A stretch of 64,000 nt of DNA from Aurifilum marmelostoma (GCA_027559495.1 JAMXSV010000023.1:682001-746000), one strand, 5' to 3'. Shown: positions 35,501 through 48,358, counted from the stretch's first letter. The notes: generated from the sequence alone by a model not told the origin. Program-made: numbers and translations.

Positions 35501-35905
35501 GATACGTCGTCGCTCCCGGGTGAGGAGACTCTCCGAAAGTTTCCTGGGGTGGAGTTGAAAACGGAGTACTCCTCGGCAAACCGGGGCGTTCGGCCAGAGG
35601 TCTCGTCAAAATGATGGCCAGACAGCTGCTTGGGAGTCTGGAGGAGTGGACTCGAAAAGACGGCCGTCGGCGTTCGCTGTGGGGTTGGCGGCCGAGCGTT
35701 TGGATCACCAAAGCTAGGCAAGCAAAGAAAAGAGACAAAGAGCCGTCAGCAGGTTGCGGGGATGTACAAGAGACGGAAGGGTCTAGGCGGCAAAGGGCAA
35801 CGGTAGTCTCCCCACGAGGGGAGGGGGGGAGGGGACACGAATTCTGTGAAAGGGTGAAGTATCGGTGCCTTACCTGGTTGCTGCCTGCTGGTCGCAAACA
35901 CTCAT
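32568..35905 (-). CDS. PHD-finger protein, long disordered N-terminus
   Basis: Join complement(32568..32829, 33137..35713, 35874..35905), 956 residues. The 32-nt first exon (MSVCDQQAAT) joins to SFGDPNARPPTPQRTPTAVF, which is typical family text. Residues 1 to about 860 are low-complexity with a poly-Gln tract (34671-34691) and several basic patches. Near the C-terminus lies a Cys4-His-Cys3 PHD finger: RCVC, KCHSC, LLHGRC and YICAFC. PHD fingers read methylated or unmodified histone H3 tails, so a nuclear chromatin role is likely; the complex it serves is unknown. The last intron (32830-33136, 307 bp) falls inside the Cys codon of KCHSC. The tail ends SSPLAHKSGRSFR, conserved in related fungal proteins as I recall. 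Confidence 0.87.
32830..33136 (-). other. Intron splitting the PHD finger at a zinc-ligand codon
   Basis: The donor GTAAGT follows ...GTG AAA TG and the acceptor is CCAATAG before C CAC TCG. The join rebuilds the third zinc-binding Cys (TG|C). If the intron is retained the codon becomes TGG followed directly by TAA, so the protein stops inside the finger. Confidence 0.8.
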
Positions 35906-36529
35906 AGCAGCTCTGGAGATCCTGTGCCCTGATAGATTCTGGAGTGCATTACAATCCGGTGCGGCAGAGCATTAGGAGAGAGAGAGATGGTGGAGTGGTG
36001 GTTTCGTCTGGCCCTATGCCCCCGTTTGGCCGAACAGAGGATACCCGTGGGGGAGGGGGGGCGGTTGGGTTGACGTGGTTTCCCGGACCTGATGGGTGGT
36101 ACTGGAGGAGGAATTGAGCTCAATGCCTTGTGTTTCAGACAGGAGTTATGTTATTGCCGTGTATCATTCATCCCTCATAATGGAAGTCGTTCTTGTGTGA
36201 GTCGTCGTAATCAGATAAAGCAGGCGAAGGAGTGGTCATGAAATGATGGCGATGTTGGAATCTCAGGACGATTGCTGCTGCAAGGCCTGAGAGCACTCAA
36301 GTCCCTAGGTCAGTCGAACAGCTTCCAGTCGACCATAGCTCATGGAGTCTGACAGCGAAGACAGAGGGATTGGGGGAGAAAGAAAGAGAGCGATGGGGAA
36401 AGCACGGGAAAGAAAATTTTCAAAGAACGGCCTAGGAAGTCCTAGGTATCATCTCAGCATAAACAGCAAGAAGAAAGGGAAAAAAAAAAAGGAAGGCTAA
36501 GACAGTAAAGAAAATCGTCATTAAGGGTC

Positions 36530-36559
36530 GTGTGTGTATGTGTGTGTGTGTGTGTGTGT
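36530..36559. repeat. (TG)n microsatellite
   Basis: An almost uninterrupted TG dinucleotide repeat in non-coding DNA. Confidence 0.9.
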
Positions 36560-39303
36560 CGGGAGAATCCAAACTCAGACTGTGCATTGCCGTTCCAACA
36601 GAGCAGCTCCAGCAGGTCTAAGCCAATCCTGGGGCTGGGTGACGGGGCTGGCGGGATCGCTAGAGTTGTTTCTGGGCTCAGGTTCCGGCATGAAATTTTT
36701 TGACAGAGTCCGTGAGCAGGATGACAAACTGTGCAGGTAACATGTCGGTGGGGACTCCGTACGAAGTAAATCTGAGTTATGATCCGAAGCGCCGGTGTGC
36801 AGAGAAGTAATGTCTCTGAACAGGCGGACAACGAGACAGAGAATGACAGGAGAAACTCCCCTCTCTACACTCCCTCCCTCTCTCATGTGTCTGTGTATGT
36901 GTGTGTGTTTGTGACCTCGAGGCTCCGACCAGGTCTGACAGCGCGTACCACGAAATAGGAGCACCAGTGGGAAAAGGCAAGCTTGCAGGCGAGGGACGGA
37001 AGGGGGGGCTTGTAACGTACAACAGCAGTCAGTAGGTACCTAGCACGACAGCACGCGATGTACTGTACTGTTCAGTGTGGGGGCGGCTAAACAAGCGAGT
37101 GTGCAGCTGCAGGTCGAAAAAGCAAATAAGCGGCCGGCCTCACGACGTCGTAGGAAGCTTCCTTCGTGTGTGTGAGAGATGCAACTGGAAATAAGTACTG
37201 AAATCGGAAACCTCCCAAATAAGGCCCATGCATGAGCGAGTCCCAGGAACCTGGCAGCTGGGTTGTCGAGAAGAAGTAATGCTGGAGAGTTCTCTTCTCT
37301 TCTCTTTATTTTACGGCGGGCCACTTATCTCGAGGGCACACGCCGGTGGTCCATGGTGTGTCCCTTCGTACTGCGTAGCTCCGGAAAACCAAGTTCGACA
37401 GGGACGGAGAGGAATGGATGGACCTGTCGAGCCTGGCCAGGCTGGTTCCTCCGGATATTACTTGCATACCGGCCTTTAGCGCCAGCCACTGCCAGGTACA
37501 GATAGGCAGGCCACAGCCCAAAGCTAGACCTGCCCTGTGGTCCAACCTGAGAAAGTGTTGCTTCCCACAGCTGCCGAATACACACTCCATGCCTCCCTCC
37601 CTCGAGAGAGCTAGCAGCCTATGATTGGCATTGGTCCCCCCCCCCCCTCTTTATTTTTTTCTCCTTTATTCTCTCTTCCCACCCTCTCCCCATCCTCTTC
37701 CTCCCAGTCAAAAGATTTGTGGTCTTCCAATGGCGTGGAGATGCGCACGACGACACCGTCGGGTCGGGGTTCTTGTTGTCCCTCCAAGGACGGTCCCAGT
37801 GGGGTACACCCTGTAGGCAGGGAAGTCTTGGGCGGTGCTCGACGCTCGTATACCGCAGATCAGACAAGCGTGGTATACAATACTAGTCGATCAGAGCCCC
37901 TCCTCGGATCAGGGCACAGGCAACAGAGGGGGTGCTGCCGGCTGTAGACGTGGAAAAGAAGCCTACCTTCCACGCTTTCTCTGCACGCCAGCTTTTTTTT
38001 ATTATCCTTTTTTACTTTGGTTCTGGCACCCTGGTGCAGCGGGGCTACTGCACAAATGTGAGTCAACCCTAAGCGCACTGAGCTTCCACAGCCAGCAGCC
38101 TGCAGGATGAGTAGGACCTAGACTGCCTCCCTCCGAAGGACTAGACACCAAAGCCATGTCCATCGGCACGAAACATCACAAAGCGGCAGGGCGAAGTCGA
38201 TCGCTCCAGTTGCGAGAATGCCCTGAGCCTCAGAGGGAGCCAAACTCTTTCAGGGTGACCCTAAGAGCTGAAGGTCTGGAAGGATACGGGGATGGCTGAA
38301 AGGTGACATCGTGCTCTTTGTAAAAGGTGGACACGATAGCAGGAATTGATTGATATAAATCGAGCCCCATTAGAGTGCGACGTCCTTCCACAGTAAGACT
38401 CTGGGCCTAATGTCCCGATCTGGTGGCTTTTTATGCTGTCAGCTGCCGAGGTTATGGTATGTATACTACGCTCTGGCGCAACCTCTCAGTTTCATGTCGG
38501 TCAAGAGGCAAGTCGATCAAGCCGCCAGAGGAGTTTGGGCCCTCTAGAGCCTCGAGCTTGGCATGTTGCCGGGCGTTCTTCACACCAAAGGTTCAATGAA
38601 TGCTCGTCCAGTCGTAATGTGAAAAGGCAACGACGACGACGACGACGATGATTCAATAGTGACTGAGATCTGACAGACTCTGGGATCCCCCTCCCCCCCC
38701 CTCCTTGTTACGTAGGAGGAACCGCCATGAGAAGAATGATTGGTCTGGTGTGTCCACAGTCTCGGGCACGGTACTGTGAATCTGCGTGCAGAGGATGACG
38801 ATAGCTAGACAGGAGGAGGAGACGCGGCCGGAGGAGTGGAGTGAGGGGGCCCGAGAGCACACCGGGTCGCAAGCCTCTCCTGTATGCAGTCGCTAAGGCG
38901 GTAACAGAAGTGCCAATGAGGCGGGCCAGGCGAGATTGAGGTCCTGCAGGTTCCTGCGTCAGCCTGTAGGACCAAACCTGCGGGCGGCCGACTCTTGCCC
39001 AGGTGGTGAGACTTCTTCCTGCTGGCTGCTTCCTCCACTGGCACGCAACCACGCACACATACAATCATGCATGCGTGCATGCATGCCTGCCAGGCCAGGC
39101 TGCGGGCCCTCCCCCCCCCCCTCCCCGTCTCCCTCTTCCCTGGAGGCCCCGGCCCCACCCCCTCGCAGGTGTGCTAAAGTGCTTGCATTGGACGTCAGCG
39201 CCAGTGGCCGGGGATGGGATGACGTGTGGTTTGGCTGCAGTTAGGTAGGAGGCGTCACGTCGGTCCTTTCGATCTGCCTGTGTGACCTTGGCTTGCTGCT
39301 CGC

Positions 39304-39696
39304 GTGTGGGGGGAGACAATTTCCGGACCTGCAACAGAACTATTGATAGATGATAGACACCACCACCACGCCTTGGGGGCACTCTCTCCTTTGGCAGGAA
39401 ACAGTATCAGCGAGTGGGAGGAATCAGCAGATCAGGCAGGTGGAACCACACAAAAATGTGGCTTGAGATGGGTTATCGAAATCTTCAACAAGGTATCGGT
39501 GTCCCAAGACAGGCTGCATGTCGTGATTGAGTGGGCGGGCTGGGAGGATGGGGAGCCAGCTGAGGATACTTGGCAGGTGCCAGGTCCCAGTCAGTACGTA
39601 CTTTCCTCACGGTATAATAATCTTGGTGGGAAAGGTGAGTTGCAATGTGGAGGAGGCACGACCCCTGCTCCTGCCCATGATTGGCCGGCTGCCTAA
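39304..39696 (+). pseudogene. Chromodomain-like fragment (tentative)
   Basis: One 130-residue frame contains VIEIFNKVSVSQDRLHVVIEW followed by AGWEDGEPAEDTWQV. The spacing of E-I-F-N-K, the V-x-E-W-x-G-W pair and E-D-T-W resembles a chromodomain (usual pattern ..IldkR....YlVkWkGy...eDTWEP). No neighbouring exon, start context or companion domain supports an intact gene. It could be a relic of a chromodomain-bearing retroelement or a chance likeness. Confidence 0.2.
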
Positions 39697-40799
39697 TTTG
39701 ATGAGAACCAACCCCAAACCTTTTCCCTCACCACCAAGACCAAAACCCACAAGGCCATGCCTAAACAGATGGCGTCGGCGCTGATGGGCGAAAGATGTCT
39801 CTTCCCCTCGGCTCAGCTCAGTCATCGCAATATCACGAGATCAACCCTCATCAGGGCGCAATTCGTCTCCCAGAACGGTCCATGGGGGGGACCTTTACAT
39901 GCATACGTTTGACGACATCTCCAGGATCATCCTGTCAAGCAGCCCGCCAACGCGTGCTATCACCGCAGCTCAGTCTAGACCACCACTCACCGCTGGCCCG
40001 AGGGAATGGCGCTGTAGATAAGCAGGACCGCTTCGCATAAAGTCGGGAAGATGGGACGATTGGATCAGCCCTACACGCCGCCTCCTTCAAAGTCCTGTCG
40101 GGGTGCGTGGACAAACAGGCCTTTGCCCTGATCAGGAGTCATCATGGGAAACTGACGACGACAAAGTTCGAGAGTTTGGTCTGGGAAGGGCTGTCTTGTG
40201 TCCTGTTCGAGTGGTCCAGAATGACCTGATCGGCCAGACAGACGCGCCCCTCCTCCCCCCTCCCCGCCCAGGCGTCGTCAGTACATGCCCAATCCAGCAT
40301 CTTGACTGTTCTTTCGTCAGCATCTTCTAGGTACTTATCCAGCCCGTAACTGACTGCGATGCCGGGTTTACCGAAGCCACTAAGACGAGAAGCAATTTCC
40401 CCTGGGCACAATCTTGTTCGAGACTAGGCTGAGCTCAGATTTGCGTCCCTGAACTGCCCATTAACATGCCATGGAGCCTCGCTATCCGCTGCCCAAGTGC
40501 TTGTGGACTTGGTAGAGACCAGTTTGGGATGCGGCGGGCTCTCTCCATGTCTCTAAACTTAGCTCTCGACGTACGACTCTCTCCCTTGGATCCTGTCTCT
40601 GGGAAGAATGATGTCCCGTCTAGCCAGTTTCGGCCAGCATCGCGAGGGCGACACACCCAACGAGCCGTTTGGGTGTTGGTGGCGTCGATCGTCCATCTTT
40701 GCACGCCAGCCTGGAGGCGTCCTATGTTAAGCTCCAAGCATGGGAGGGGACCCGGCTCCAGCCAAGAGCCCTACGTCGCAGATGTTTGATATATGGCCC

Positions 40800-40831
<32 letters not shown>

Positions 40832-42121
40832 GTGACCCACTGAGCGCCTGTTTGTTTGGCGAGGCTGATAAAGAACTGACTAACCTGTTTGCCCCCACAA
40901 GTGTATACGTTGTTCGATGTCACCCAACCTTGTCGAACTAGAGGCGAGATGAATCTTGATGTTCGAAAACATGAGATGAAGCACGCCAACCCAAAAGGAC
41001 AGAAAAAGGACAGATGTGCACGCGACGATGGAGTCAATTTCCGGAACGGCGTCTAAAACCAACCCAGCCCCCTCCTGTCCCGTCAAGCTCGTCGCCGTCC
41101 ACCTGACTTTCGGCCCTCTCACTTCCATCGGTTACAAGGCTAACCTTTCCCGTATCATCCCAGGATACATCACCACCTGCTTGCTTTGCCCCCTTCGCAA
41201 GGCTGAGCTGTCCCTGCAGCTGGTCTATCAAATCATACATAGTAGGGCCTCGCGAGGGTCAGCCCTGTGAGCAAGCCCCGCCCCCCCTCCCCCACTTGTC
41301 TCCAAGAAGTCTCGTAGCAGCCAGGAGAGGTAGCTTGGTAAGTGAAACGCCCGGGCCTGCGCCGCCCGTTGCTGGAAGCTAGGAGCTTCTTCGTACCGGC
41401 CGACGGCCGGGCTGGCAGGTGAACAGAAGAGAGAGACTTGCGAGCAAGGTTCCCTCCTCGCCATGCCCGTGCGAATCCCGCCATGCTCGCTGGCCTTTGT
41501 GCCTGTAATCATCTGTTCCCCAGCCCCTTCGTTCGGGCCTGCCTCGGTTCTACGGGGTATAGGTATGACTCGTGCCCCCCCCCCCCTCGTCGTCGTCCTC
41601 CCTTCCATCCGGTGTTGCGGAGTTGCGCAACGGTGGTGATCACCAACGGGAGTCTCTAAGAATAGTTTGGACAATACGAGAGGGCACACCATACGATTCT
41701 CTAATAATATCGAGCATCTGGCCGGTCTAGACACACAAGACCACGACCACTTTTCAAAGGGAAACAAATCACCAAGTAGAGGAGACTGGCTGACTGACTA
41801 CACAGCAAAAGACCGAGTCCAGCAAAAAAAAAAAAAAAGTTGTTGCTATGCAATTTGTCACAGACAAAAAAGATATCTCGGGTCTCCAAATTCCCCATCT
41901 CCATCGCCCTGCCAAGAAAAAGAAAAAGAAAACGTTGCCATCTTTTGCTGTGCCGCTTGCTACCTCTTTCCCAATTCGGGGGGTATCCTCCTCTTCTTGA
42001 TTGATCAATGCCAAAAAGAAAATGCAGCTTTCCAAAAAAATAAAAAGGCCAGACCGCCATTTTTGGGTTTTTGGGTTTTCTGCGCCTCGCTTACTCCATA
42101 TTTTCACCTCCTCTCCAGGGC

Positions 42122-42139
42122 AAAAAAAAAAAAAAAAAA
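42122..42139. repeat. Poly(A) run of 18
   Basis: Eighteen A's in a row within an A-rich stretch downstream of the Rua1-type gene. Confidence 0.9.
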
Positions 42140-42846
42140 GGGAAAAAGAAGAGCTATCTACAACTAAACTACCTAGCTAGAAAGCAGACAAAGCAGAAGG
42201 CGGAAAGGAATGTGTCACAGGAAAGAAAAAGAATAAAAGAAGCAGAGAATATAAACATGAATTTCGAGAGAAGAAAAATCGTGCAAACAAGTGTGATGAA
42301 CGATAGGATAGAAAAAGAAATTGAAAAAAAGGGGGTATGAAAATCAGAGAAGGAAATAACAATTGTGAACGGGGAGGGTTTCAAAGAATCGTTCAATCCC
42401 CTTATATGCTTCCTCATCAACTTCGTAACGATCTATTTCATCATCCTCCGTAAATGACAGGCTGTGGGGATATCGCATGCATGCAGAAAAGCAGAAAGGA
42501 AAAGAAGACTTGACAAGGGAAAAGCAAAAAAACGAAACAAAAACGGAGGCGTGTGTGTATGTGAGGAACATCGACCCGGGGTTTGTTGCTGTTAAAAGAA
42601 GTGGTCAGAAGAAGGAGAAGCTGTAAAAGCAGTTCAGCCCCAACGAAACCACCGTGCCGTTTGTTGTTCTATGGTATCCTTTGAAAACCCGAAAATCCTC
42701 GTTGGTGCCGTAATGCACGTTGCAAAAAGTGATAAAATGGAGCTGATGACTGGTGGAAAAGGTGGAGGAGACGGGTGAAAGTTCGGCCTGCGGAACTGTG
42801 GGGTATGAGGCAGTTCATGTGTTTTTTTTTCTTCTTCTTTTTTTCT

Positions 42847-45114
42847 TCAGATCATGTTGGAAAACCCATCCATCATGCCGGGATCCCCGTGTTGTAGATG
42901 GGCCGGGTGAGGCACCATGGACTGTTGGTGATAATGATGTGGAGGAGGCTCGAGATGCTGCTGAGGATGGGAGGTGGCCTGCGTGTGTGCTGCCAGTGTC
43001 GGCGTGGTGGAGCTATTGGTCGCTGATGACGGAGTGACGGGTGTGATGGGGCCCTGGGGGGGGTTGTGGTGGCTGCTGCTGGCCAGGCTCCACCTTGGGC
43101 CTCGCTGTGGTCGAAGCCGCCAGCCGTTGGTGGCTGTTTTCTCTCCTGCGCTTGGGTGCGTCCTTGATCTTGGGGTGAGTGTGGCACTGATATTGGACGA
43201 GTCAGCTTCCGGTCAGAACCAGCAGGACGTACACGAATAATGGAAAATGAAGAAGGGGCCACCTACCTTGTAAGCGTGTCGGAACCACGTTGTGCCCTTC
43301 TTCTTGGAGCTGACCAGGGCGATCCAGTCATTGCAGCTTCCACAGAGCCCTTCCCAGACATCCGGGTTGCCATCCATGCGCCGTGTCTCCTGTGGCTCCT
43401 GGAATGGCTGACCTGTGGCGGCGCTGATGCCGTGGGTGAAGCTCTTGTCATACCAGAAGGCCGAGTTCTTCAGCACCAGCCAGCGGCCCGGCTTGCAGAT
43501 GCCACACCATCCCTCGCGCTTGTTGCCATGCCCTCGCACCCATTTCGGCGTGTACAGATCGCCATCGAAACGCAACTCCTGTTCATGAGGCACCATTTCC
43601 GGGTCTGAGGGGTTCATATCCTCGGGAGGTGGTGGGATTTGTTCCTCATGGAGGGAGGCAAACAGGTCTGGCGGGTCTGACAGGTCAGTGTAGTGGCCGT
43701 GCAGGGAGTGAGGATCAGCATTGCTCTGTAGCATGCGGAACAGCCCGTGGGAGAGCAGCGGAGGCGGAGTCTCGAAGTGGTGATGGTCGTGTTGTTGCTG
43801 TTGTTGCTGAAAGCCCTGCGACGGCAGCTGGGAGGGCAGCAGCATGCTGTTGCGCTGGAAGGCAGCAGGATGAGCAGGACCCATGAAGAATTGCTGCTGC
43901 TGGGTCGCCTGCAGGTTGCCAAAGTTCAGCGGCATCTGCCCGTTCTGGATCGTAGGCGACGAGTGCCTGGATGGCATGCGTGGGCCGTACGCCTCAGGCG
44001 TGTGCTGGTAGACAAACGGCGAAGGTCGTCGGTTCGACATGGTCCCATAAGACCCCGTGGACCAGCGCTTGTTCCTTCCGGTCTCGACACTGTACGGTGC
44101 AGACCGCATACCTGGACGTGGCGATGGAGACGCACGGCCCCTGCTGTGTGTCCTCACGAGCTCCGAGCGGCTCTGGGGCGTCATCCGCGGAGATGCGACT
44201 GGTGACAGCTGGGTCGAGGACATCAGGGAGTTCCTGTTCGATGGCGGCGGGTAGTCCGAGGTGAACGAATGGGCGTCGGAAAGAGCTGCTGAGAAGTCCT
44301 CGTAAGATGTCATGTCTGAGAGCCCACCAGAGGTGGACATGGTGAACGACGAGCCTGACATACGGCGAGGGTTCACTCCATTCTCGAGGTTCAAGGTTTC
44401 ACCCTCAACAGGCTGTCCAGGGTAGCGCAGGTCGAGAATGGGTATGGCTTCGTCTGCCGTGTAAGCCTGCCCGATAGCCATCTCAGCATCAATGCCGTGC
44501 ATCTCCAGACTATCCTCCATGGGCTTCTGCATCCATTGGCCTGTTTTGAAAAAAATATAAAAAGACATAAATTAGCCTTCATAAGTTCACAGCGTCACCG
44601 ACCACGTTACCGTCGAAAAGAGATGAGAACGCACCACCATCCATGCTTGTCGGGGGGTAAAACTCTTGGTGAACAGAGATGGGCCTCGATGAGACAGTGT
44701 CGCTTGGCGTCTGCTGCTGTTGGTGCTGCAATGGCAGAGTCGACGAGTCCCAGGCGGGCAGGGCATCGTAGCCCTCCTCCATACAGTACGAGAAGCCTTC
44801 ATGGATGGTCGCAGGGCGCGGTCGCATGCCCGCTGAGATTGGCGTCGTCCACATTGCCTGCGCGGGTGGCGCTCCCATTCCCTCCGTCTTCATTGGCATC
44901 TCGCTCCCGTTCATGTTGACCAGATGAGCAGGCTGTCCAGTAGCAGAAGAAGGCATGTCACGCCGGTAATTGTGGTTGAGATGGTAGGCAAAGGGCGGTG
45001 ATTGGATTTGGTGGCTCCTGTATAAGAGAGAGAGTCGTGTAAGCTGAGACCGGCAATGGATCCTGCGACTTGAAGGCAGGGCGCGACCTACATTTGGGCC
45101 TGGTTTGGATCCAT
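42847..45114 (-). CDS. rua1: Rua1-type transcription regulator (frame interrupted)
   Basis: Probable join complement(42847..43186, 43267..44540, 44611..45017, 45092..45114), about 680 residues after removing one surplus base. The C-terminal domain is the conserved Rua1 zinc-binding region: GDLYTPKWVRGHGNKREGW, CGIC, WYDKSFTHGISAATGQPF, CGSC, GTTWFRHAYK and, after an intron, CHTHPKIKDAPKRRREN with a nuclear-localisation-like basic cluster. Rua1 in Ustilago is an activator of glycolipid (ustilagic acid) genes, but most fungal members are uncharacterised, so the target here is unknown. The rest is Ser/Pro/Gln-rich. In the last exon the expected frame hits a stop at 43013; skipping one base of the eight-G run at 43056-43063 opens the frame to a family-like end, GMMDGFSNMI. 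The donor of exon 2 could also be at 44599 instead of 44611; both keep frame. Confidence 0.85.
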
Positions 45115-45186
45115 TGCTGGAGAGAATCCTCTTGCATGTAAGGGAGTACAGCTTTTTTAAACTGTTAATTTCAATACGAAGGGGTG

Positions 45187-45212
45187 AATAATAATAATAA
45201 TAATAATAATAA
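45187..45212. repeat. (AAT)n microsatellite
   Basis: About nine AAT units, 73 bases upstream of the Rua1-type start codon, so close to its promoter or leader. Confidence 0.9.
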
Positions 45213-46519
45213 AAGAAAAATCTGGGCAGCTTGAAGGGGTGAAAAAAAAAAAAGACCATGGTATGTCAGCATGAATTCGCAGATGGAACAAGACCTCAAC
45301 ATGGGCGAGCGGATCAGGCTTCGATGAAGGGGGTTCCACAGTGCCAACGTGTTGGGGAGCAAGTTCATGGTACATCCCTCAGGGGATCTTTAGACTTACT
45401 TGGATATAGAAGGTCAGGCGTGATCCCAGGACAGGGTAATATGAGTAGTAGTGAAGACCAGTGTTGTTGAAAAGAGGGGATGCTGGAGCAGCCTGCTCAA
45501 GCCTCGAGGATAATAACACGGTGGACGGTTCTGGTGTTGAGATCAAGACTGCGTAGATCCAAGGGTATCGGGAATCGGTGGGGTCCTCGAGTTAAGTAAA
45601 CTCTGTGTGGGTGGGACGGCGAAGGCGGATAATCGACAGTCGTCTCGGGGAGCAAGAACTGACGATATTCTTTTTTTTTCTTTCGGAATGGGCAGCCAGG
45701 TCTGCCTGCTGTTGGGGGGGGGGATGGAAGGAGAACCCGTGTTGGTGAACCAGGGTGTTCAAAAAGGAGCGTGGTGAGTCGTATAGAGAACGACTCGTAG
45801 TGACTACGCACGGAAAAAGAACGATTGGCATCCGTCGGAGGAAAAAGAGAGCCAGCTCTCGCTATGTTATAGGGCAGCGGTTGAAGGCGGAGGGCGGAGA
45901 TATAGGTCTCAAGGGCCAAAGGGGAAAAGGAGCGACTGGCAGTGAGCTTGCGATGAAGGGAAAAGGTTCCTGGACGGACGGTGGGCACAGCAGGGGGAAG
46001 GAGAGCAAAAAAGGCCCAGATGGAGGGGCAGTGCAGGAGGAACCCTGGCAGTATAAAGGGAAATGTACCGTGGTATGGAACGGCATCAACCTTGAAAAGA
46101 CCAACACCGCCGAGGGGACAGATTCGGAACGTCGGTAGGTGCTCAGCCGGAATCCCTGATACAAGCCTGACCTGCAGTCCTCGAGTCCAAGAGTGAAAGA
46201 GAGAGACAGAGGGAGGGGGGTGGGGGGGGGAGCAAGGAGGGAGAGAGAGAGAGAGTGTGTGTGTGTGTGTGTGAAGTGAGCTTTGCCCATTCGAGAGATA
46301 TTACAAGGATCTGAAGGACGGGACATCGATGTGTGTGGGATCCCCAGTGGTGTGTGGGGGGGAGGAGACTCGAGATGCCGATGTACCATAGTACCCAGAT
46401 GGACCCAGTCAAGGCTTATTTTGGGAGTAAGGAACAAGGGTCTTCTCAAGATCACCCCTCGACGAGGTAAAAGATGGCCCCAGACATCGCCAACAAGGTC
46501 ACAGCCTGGAAGGAGGATG

Positions 46520-46600
46520 ATGGAGAGAGGGAGGGAGGGAGGAGGAGGAGGAGGAGGAAGAAGAGGAGGGGGAGGAGAAGGAGGAGAAGGAGGGATGAGG
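46520..46600. repeat. Purine (AGG/GAG) tract
   Basis: An almost pure A/G stretch on the plus strand, made of AGG and GGA units with few interruptions. Confidence 0.8.
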
Positions 46601-47111
46601 GCGGGACAAGTATTACCGCCAGATGTTTCCAGAGTCAGTGTACAGCCCAGTGGTTCCACCAGGCCGGGACACACACAACGGATGAAGATACTATAGTAGG
46701 AAGGGAGGACGGTAAGAGGAGAAAGAGACCAAGGTTGGTCGAGAAGGTGGTGGTGTGTGAGCGGGTGGGGATGAGGGAAGGCTGAGACGTCAAAGAAGGA
46801 GAGGCACAGGCCGGGAAAGTAGGGAGGACAAGAGCGTGTAGATGATGGAGCGTGTCTAGGTCGAGCGGCTCTGGGCCGAGGAAACCCAATTCATCCTAAC
46901 TGCTATTCAGCCCTGAGCCCAGATAGGTGGGTCAGGGCCTGGATTTCGGTAACTTGTCTCAGGTCCAGTGTCCCCATCTGGATGGACTATGGGAAGTTTT
47001 GGCTGCCAGGGAGGACAAGAGGGAACACCATTAATCTTGGATGCCATCATCGGTAATCAACCCAGGCTCCTCCAGGCCTGGCAGTCTCGGGCCTAACGGG
47101 CGAGGGGGAAA

Positions 47112-47143
47112 AAGAGAGAGAGAGAGAGAGAGTGTGTGTGTGT
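47112..47143. repeat. (GA)n(GT)n microsatellite
   Basis: A GA repeat that switches to a GT repeat. Confidence 0.9.
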
Positions 47144-47327
47144 TGTCATGGGTGGGTAAGTAGCAGTAGTGTCAGGTCGCTATGAGGCCTCACGGTTCCA
47201 GACGGTACTTCCCTAATTACTGCTAAATGGTCATCATTTCCACCACCACCAAAGATCATGGACTAGCAAGTTTCGAGGCATTTTAGGGCCTGAGCCCATA
47301 ACAAAGAGAGAGAGGAGAAGAAGAGGG

Positions 47328-47348
47328 AAAAAAAAAAAAAAAAAAAAA
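47328..47348. repeat. Poly(A) run of 21
   Basis: Twenty-one A's in a row in non-coding DNA. Confidence 0.9.
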
Positions 47349-47926
47349 GGTCGTCGCCTTCTCTTGGGCCTTGGAACTTGGCGCCGCACGCGCGTCTATA
47401 CAGTATATCCTGGTGCTGGGCTCGCAACAAAGGTCAACATTTGATGGATCGAGAGTTGGCCGTGTCGACCGTGCGAGAGCTCTGCGCAAGGATATCGCCT
47501 GCTTCCAAGCGAGGCCTGGCCTCGAGCAGAACGAACAAGTCGAGCCCAGCGGTGTGGAACTTGGCCGCTAAAATCGGCCAGGAGGTCCCGCAGGAGAAAA
47601 CCTCAGAGAAACGAGGCTGATGACATCCACAGCACAACGGAGCGCGGGGCAGTGCGTGTGCGTGAATGAGTGACATGCCTACCGTGGTCAAAAAGTCCTG
47701 CCACGGTAACGCTGTAGATGATCAGAAGGAAAAATCGACTGACACGGAGGCTGCGGTTACAGCCCTGGCTAAAAGAGCCGCAGCCGCAAGGCGACACGAG
47801 TCCTGCACGAAAATAGAGAAGCGCCAGACAGCCACAGTGGTTAGTCTGGCTGTTATCCCCACTACCAACCCAGGGTACCAAGTCTGCAAGATATGACGTC
47901 CAGAATGGGCCGTCGCCATGGTGACT

Positions 47927-47965
47927 GACTGGCTGGCTGGCTAGCTTGCTGGCTGCCTGGGTGTA
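47927..47965. repeat. (TGGC)n tetranucleotide repeat
   Basis: About seven imperfect TGGC/TGCT units in non-coding DNA. Confidence 0.7.
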
Positions 47966-48358
47966 GCTGGACGGACGGGCTGGCTGGGCGCGCGCGCAGA
48001 AGAAGGTCATGAGGGCTCGACAAGGGAGATGAGCAGGATCAAGGCTCTGTTTGAAGTCCTCACGAACGACTCCGGAGAGGTGCCGAGTGACGTCTAGCCC
48101 GGGTGAGTACATAGTATGATCTTCTGATTTGAGGGAGATCAGTGGGGGAGGGGGGGTAGGAGCTCTCTGGACAAGGCTGAAGTGACAGCAGCAGCAGCAG
48201 GAGAGTCTGAGCTCGTCACATCCGTTGCTCGAGCTGGCCCCTGAGCACGCAGTCCGACGCGCGCAGGCTGTGCTGGTCCGGCTGTCAGGGCAAAGAGGAG
48301 CTAGACACGAATAACAGACAAGCTTAAAACAGACAGCCTAGAGAGCGAAAAGTCTGGG

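Larger units (their letters stand above)
35906..42846. other. 6.9-kb region without a recognisable gene
   Basis: It holds many simple repeats, a GTAC-rich island at 37015-37075 and a short chromodomain-like frame at 39304-39696. The part near 41670-42850 is very A-rich on the plus strand and lies downstream of the Rua1-type gene, so part of it may be that gene's 3' untranslated region. No other coding sequence could be supported. Confidence 0.4.

Noticed and set aside
41667..42340. Plus-strand frames of 166 and 89 residues
   Set aside because: They lie in A-rich sequence downstream of the Rua1-type gene, are full of Lys from A runs, and have no family likeness.
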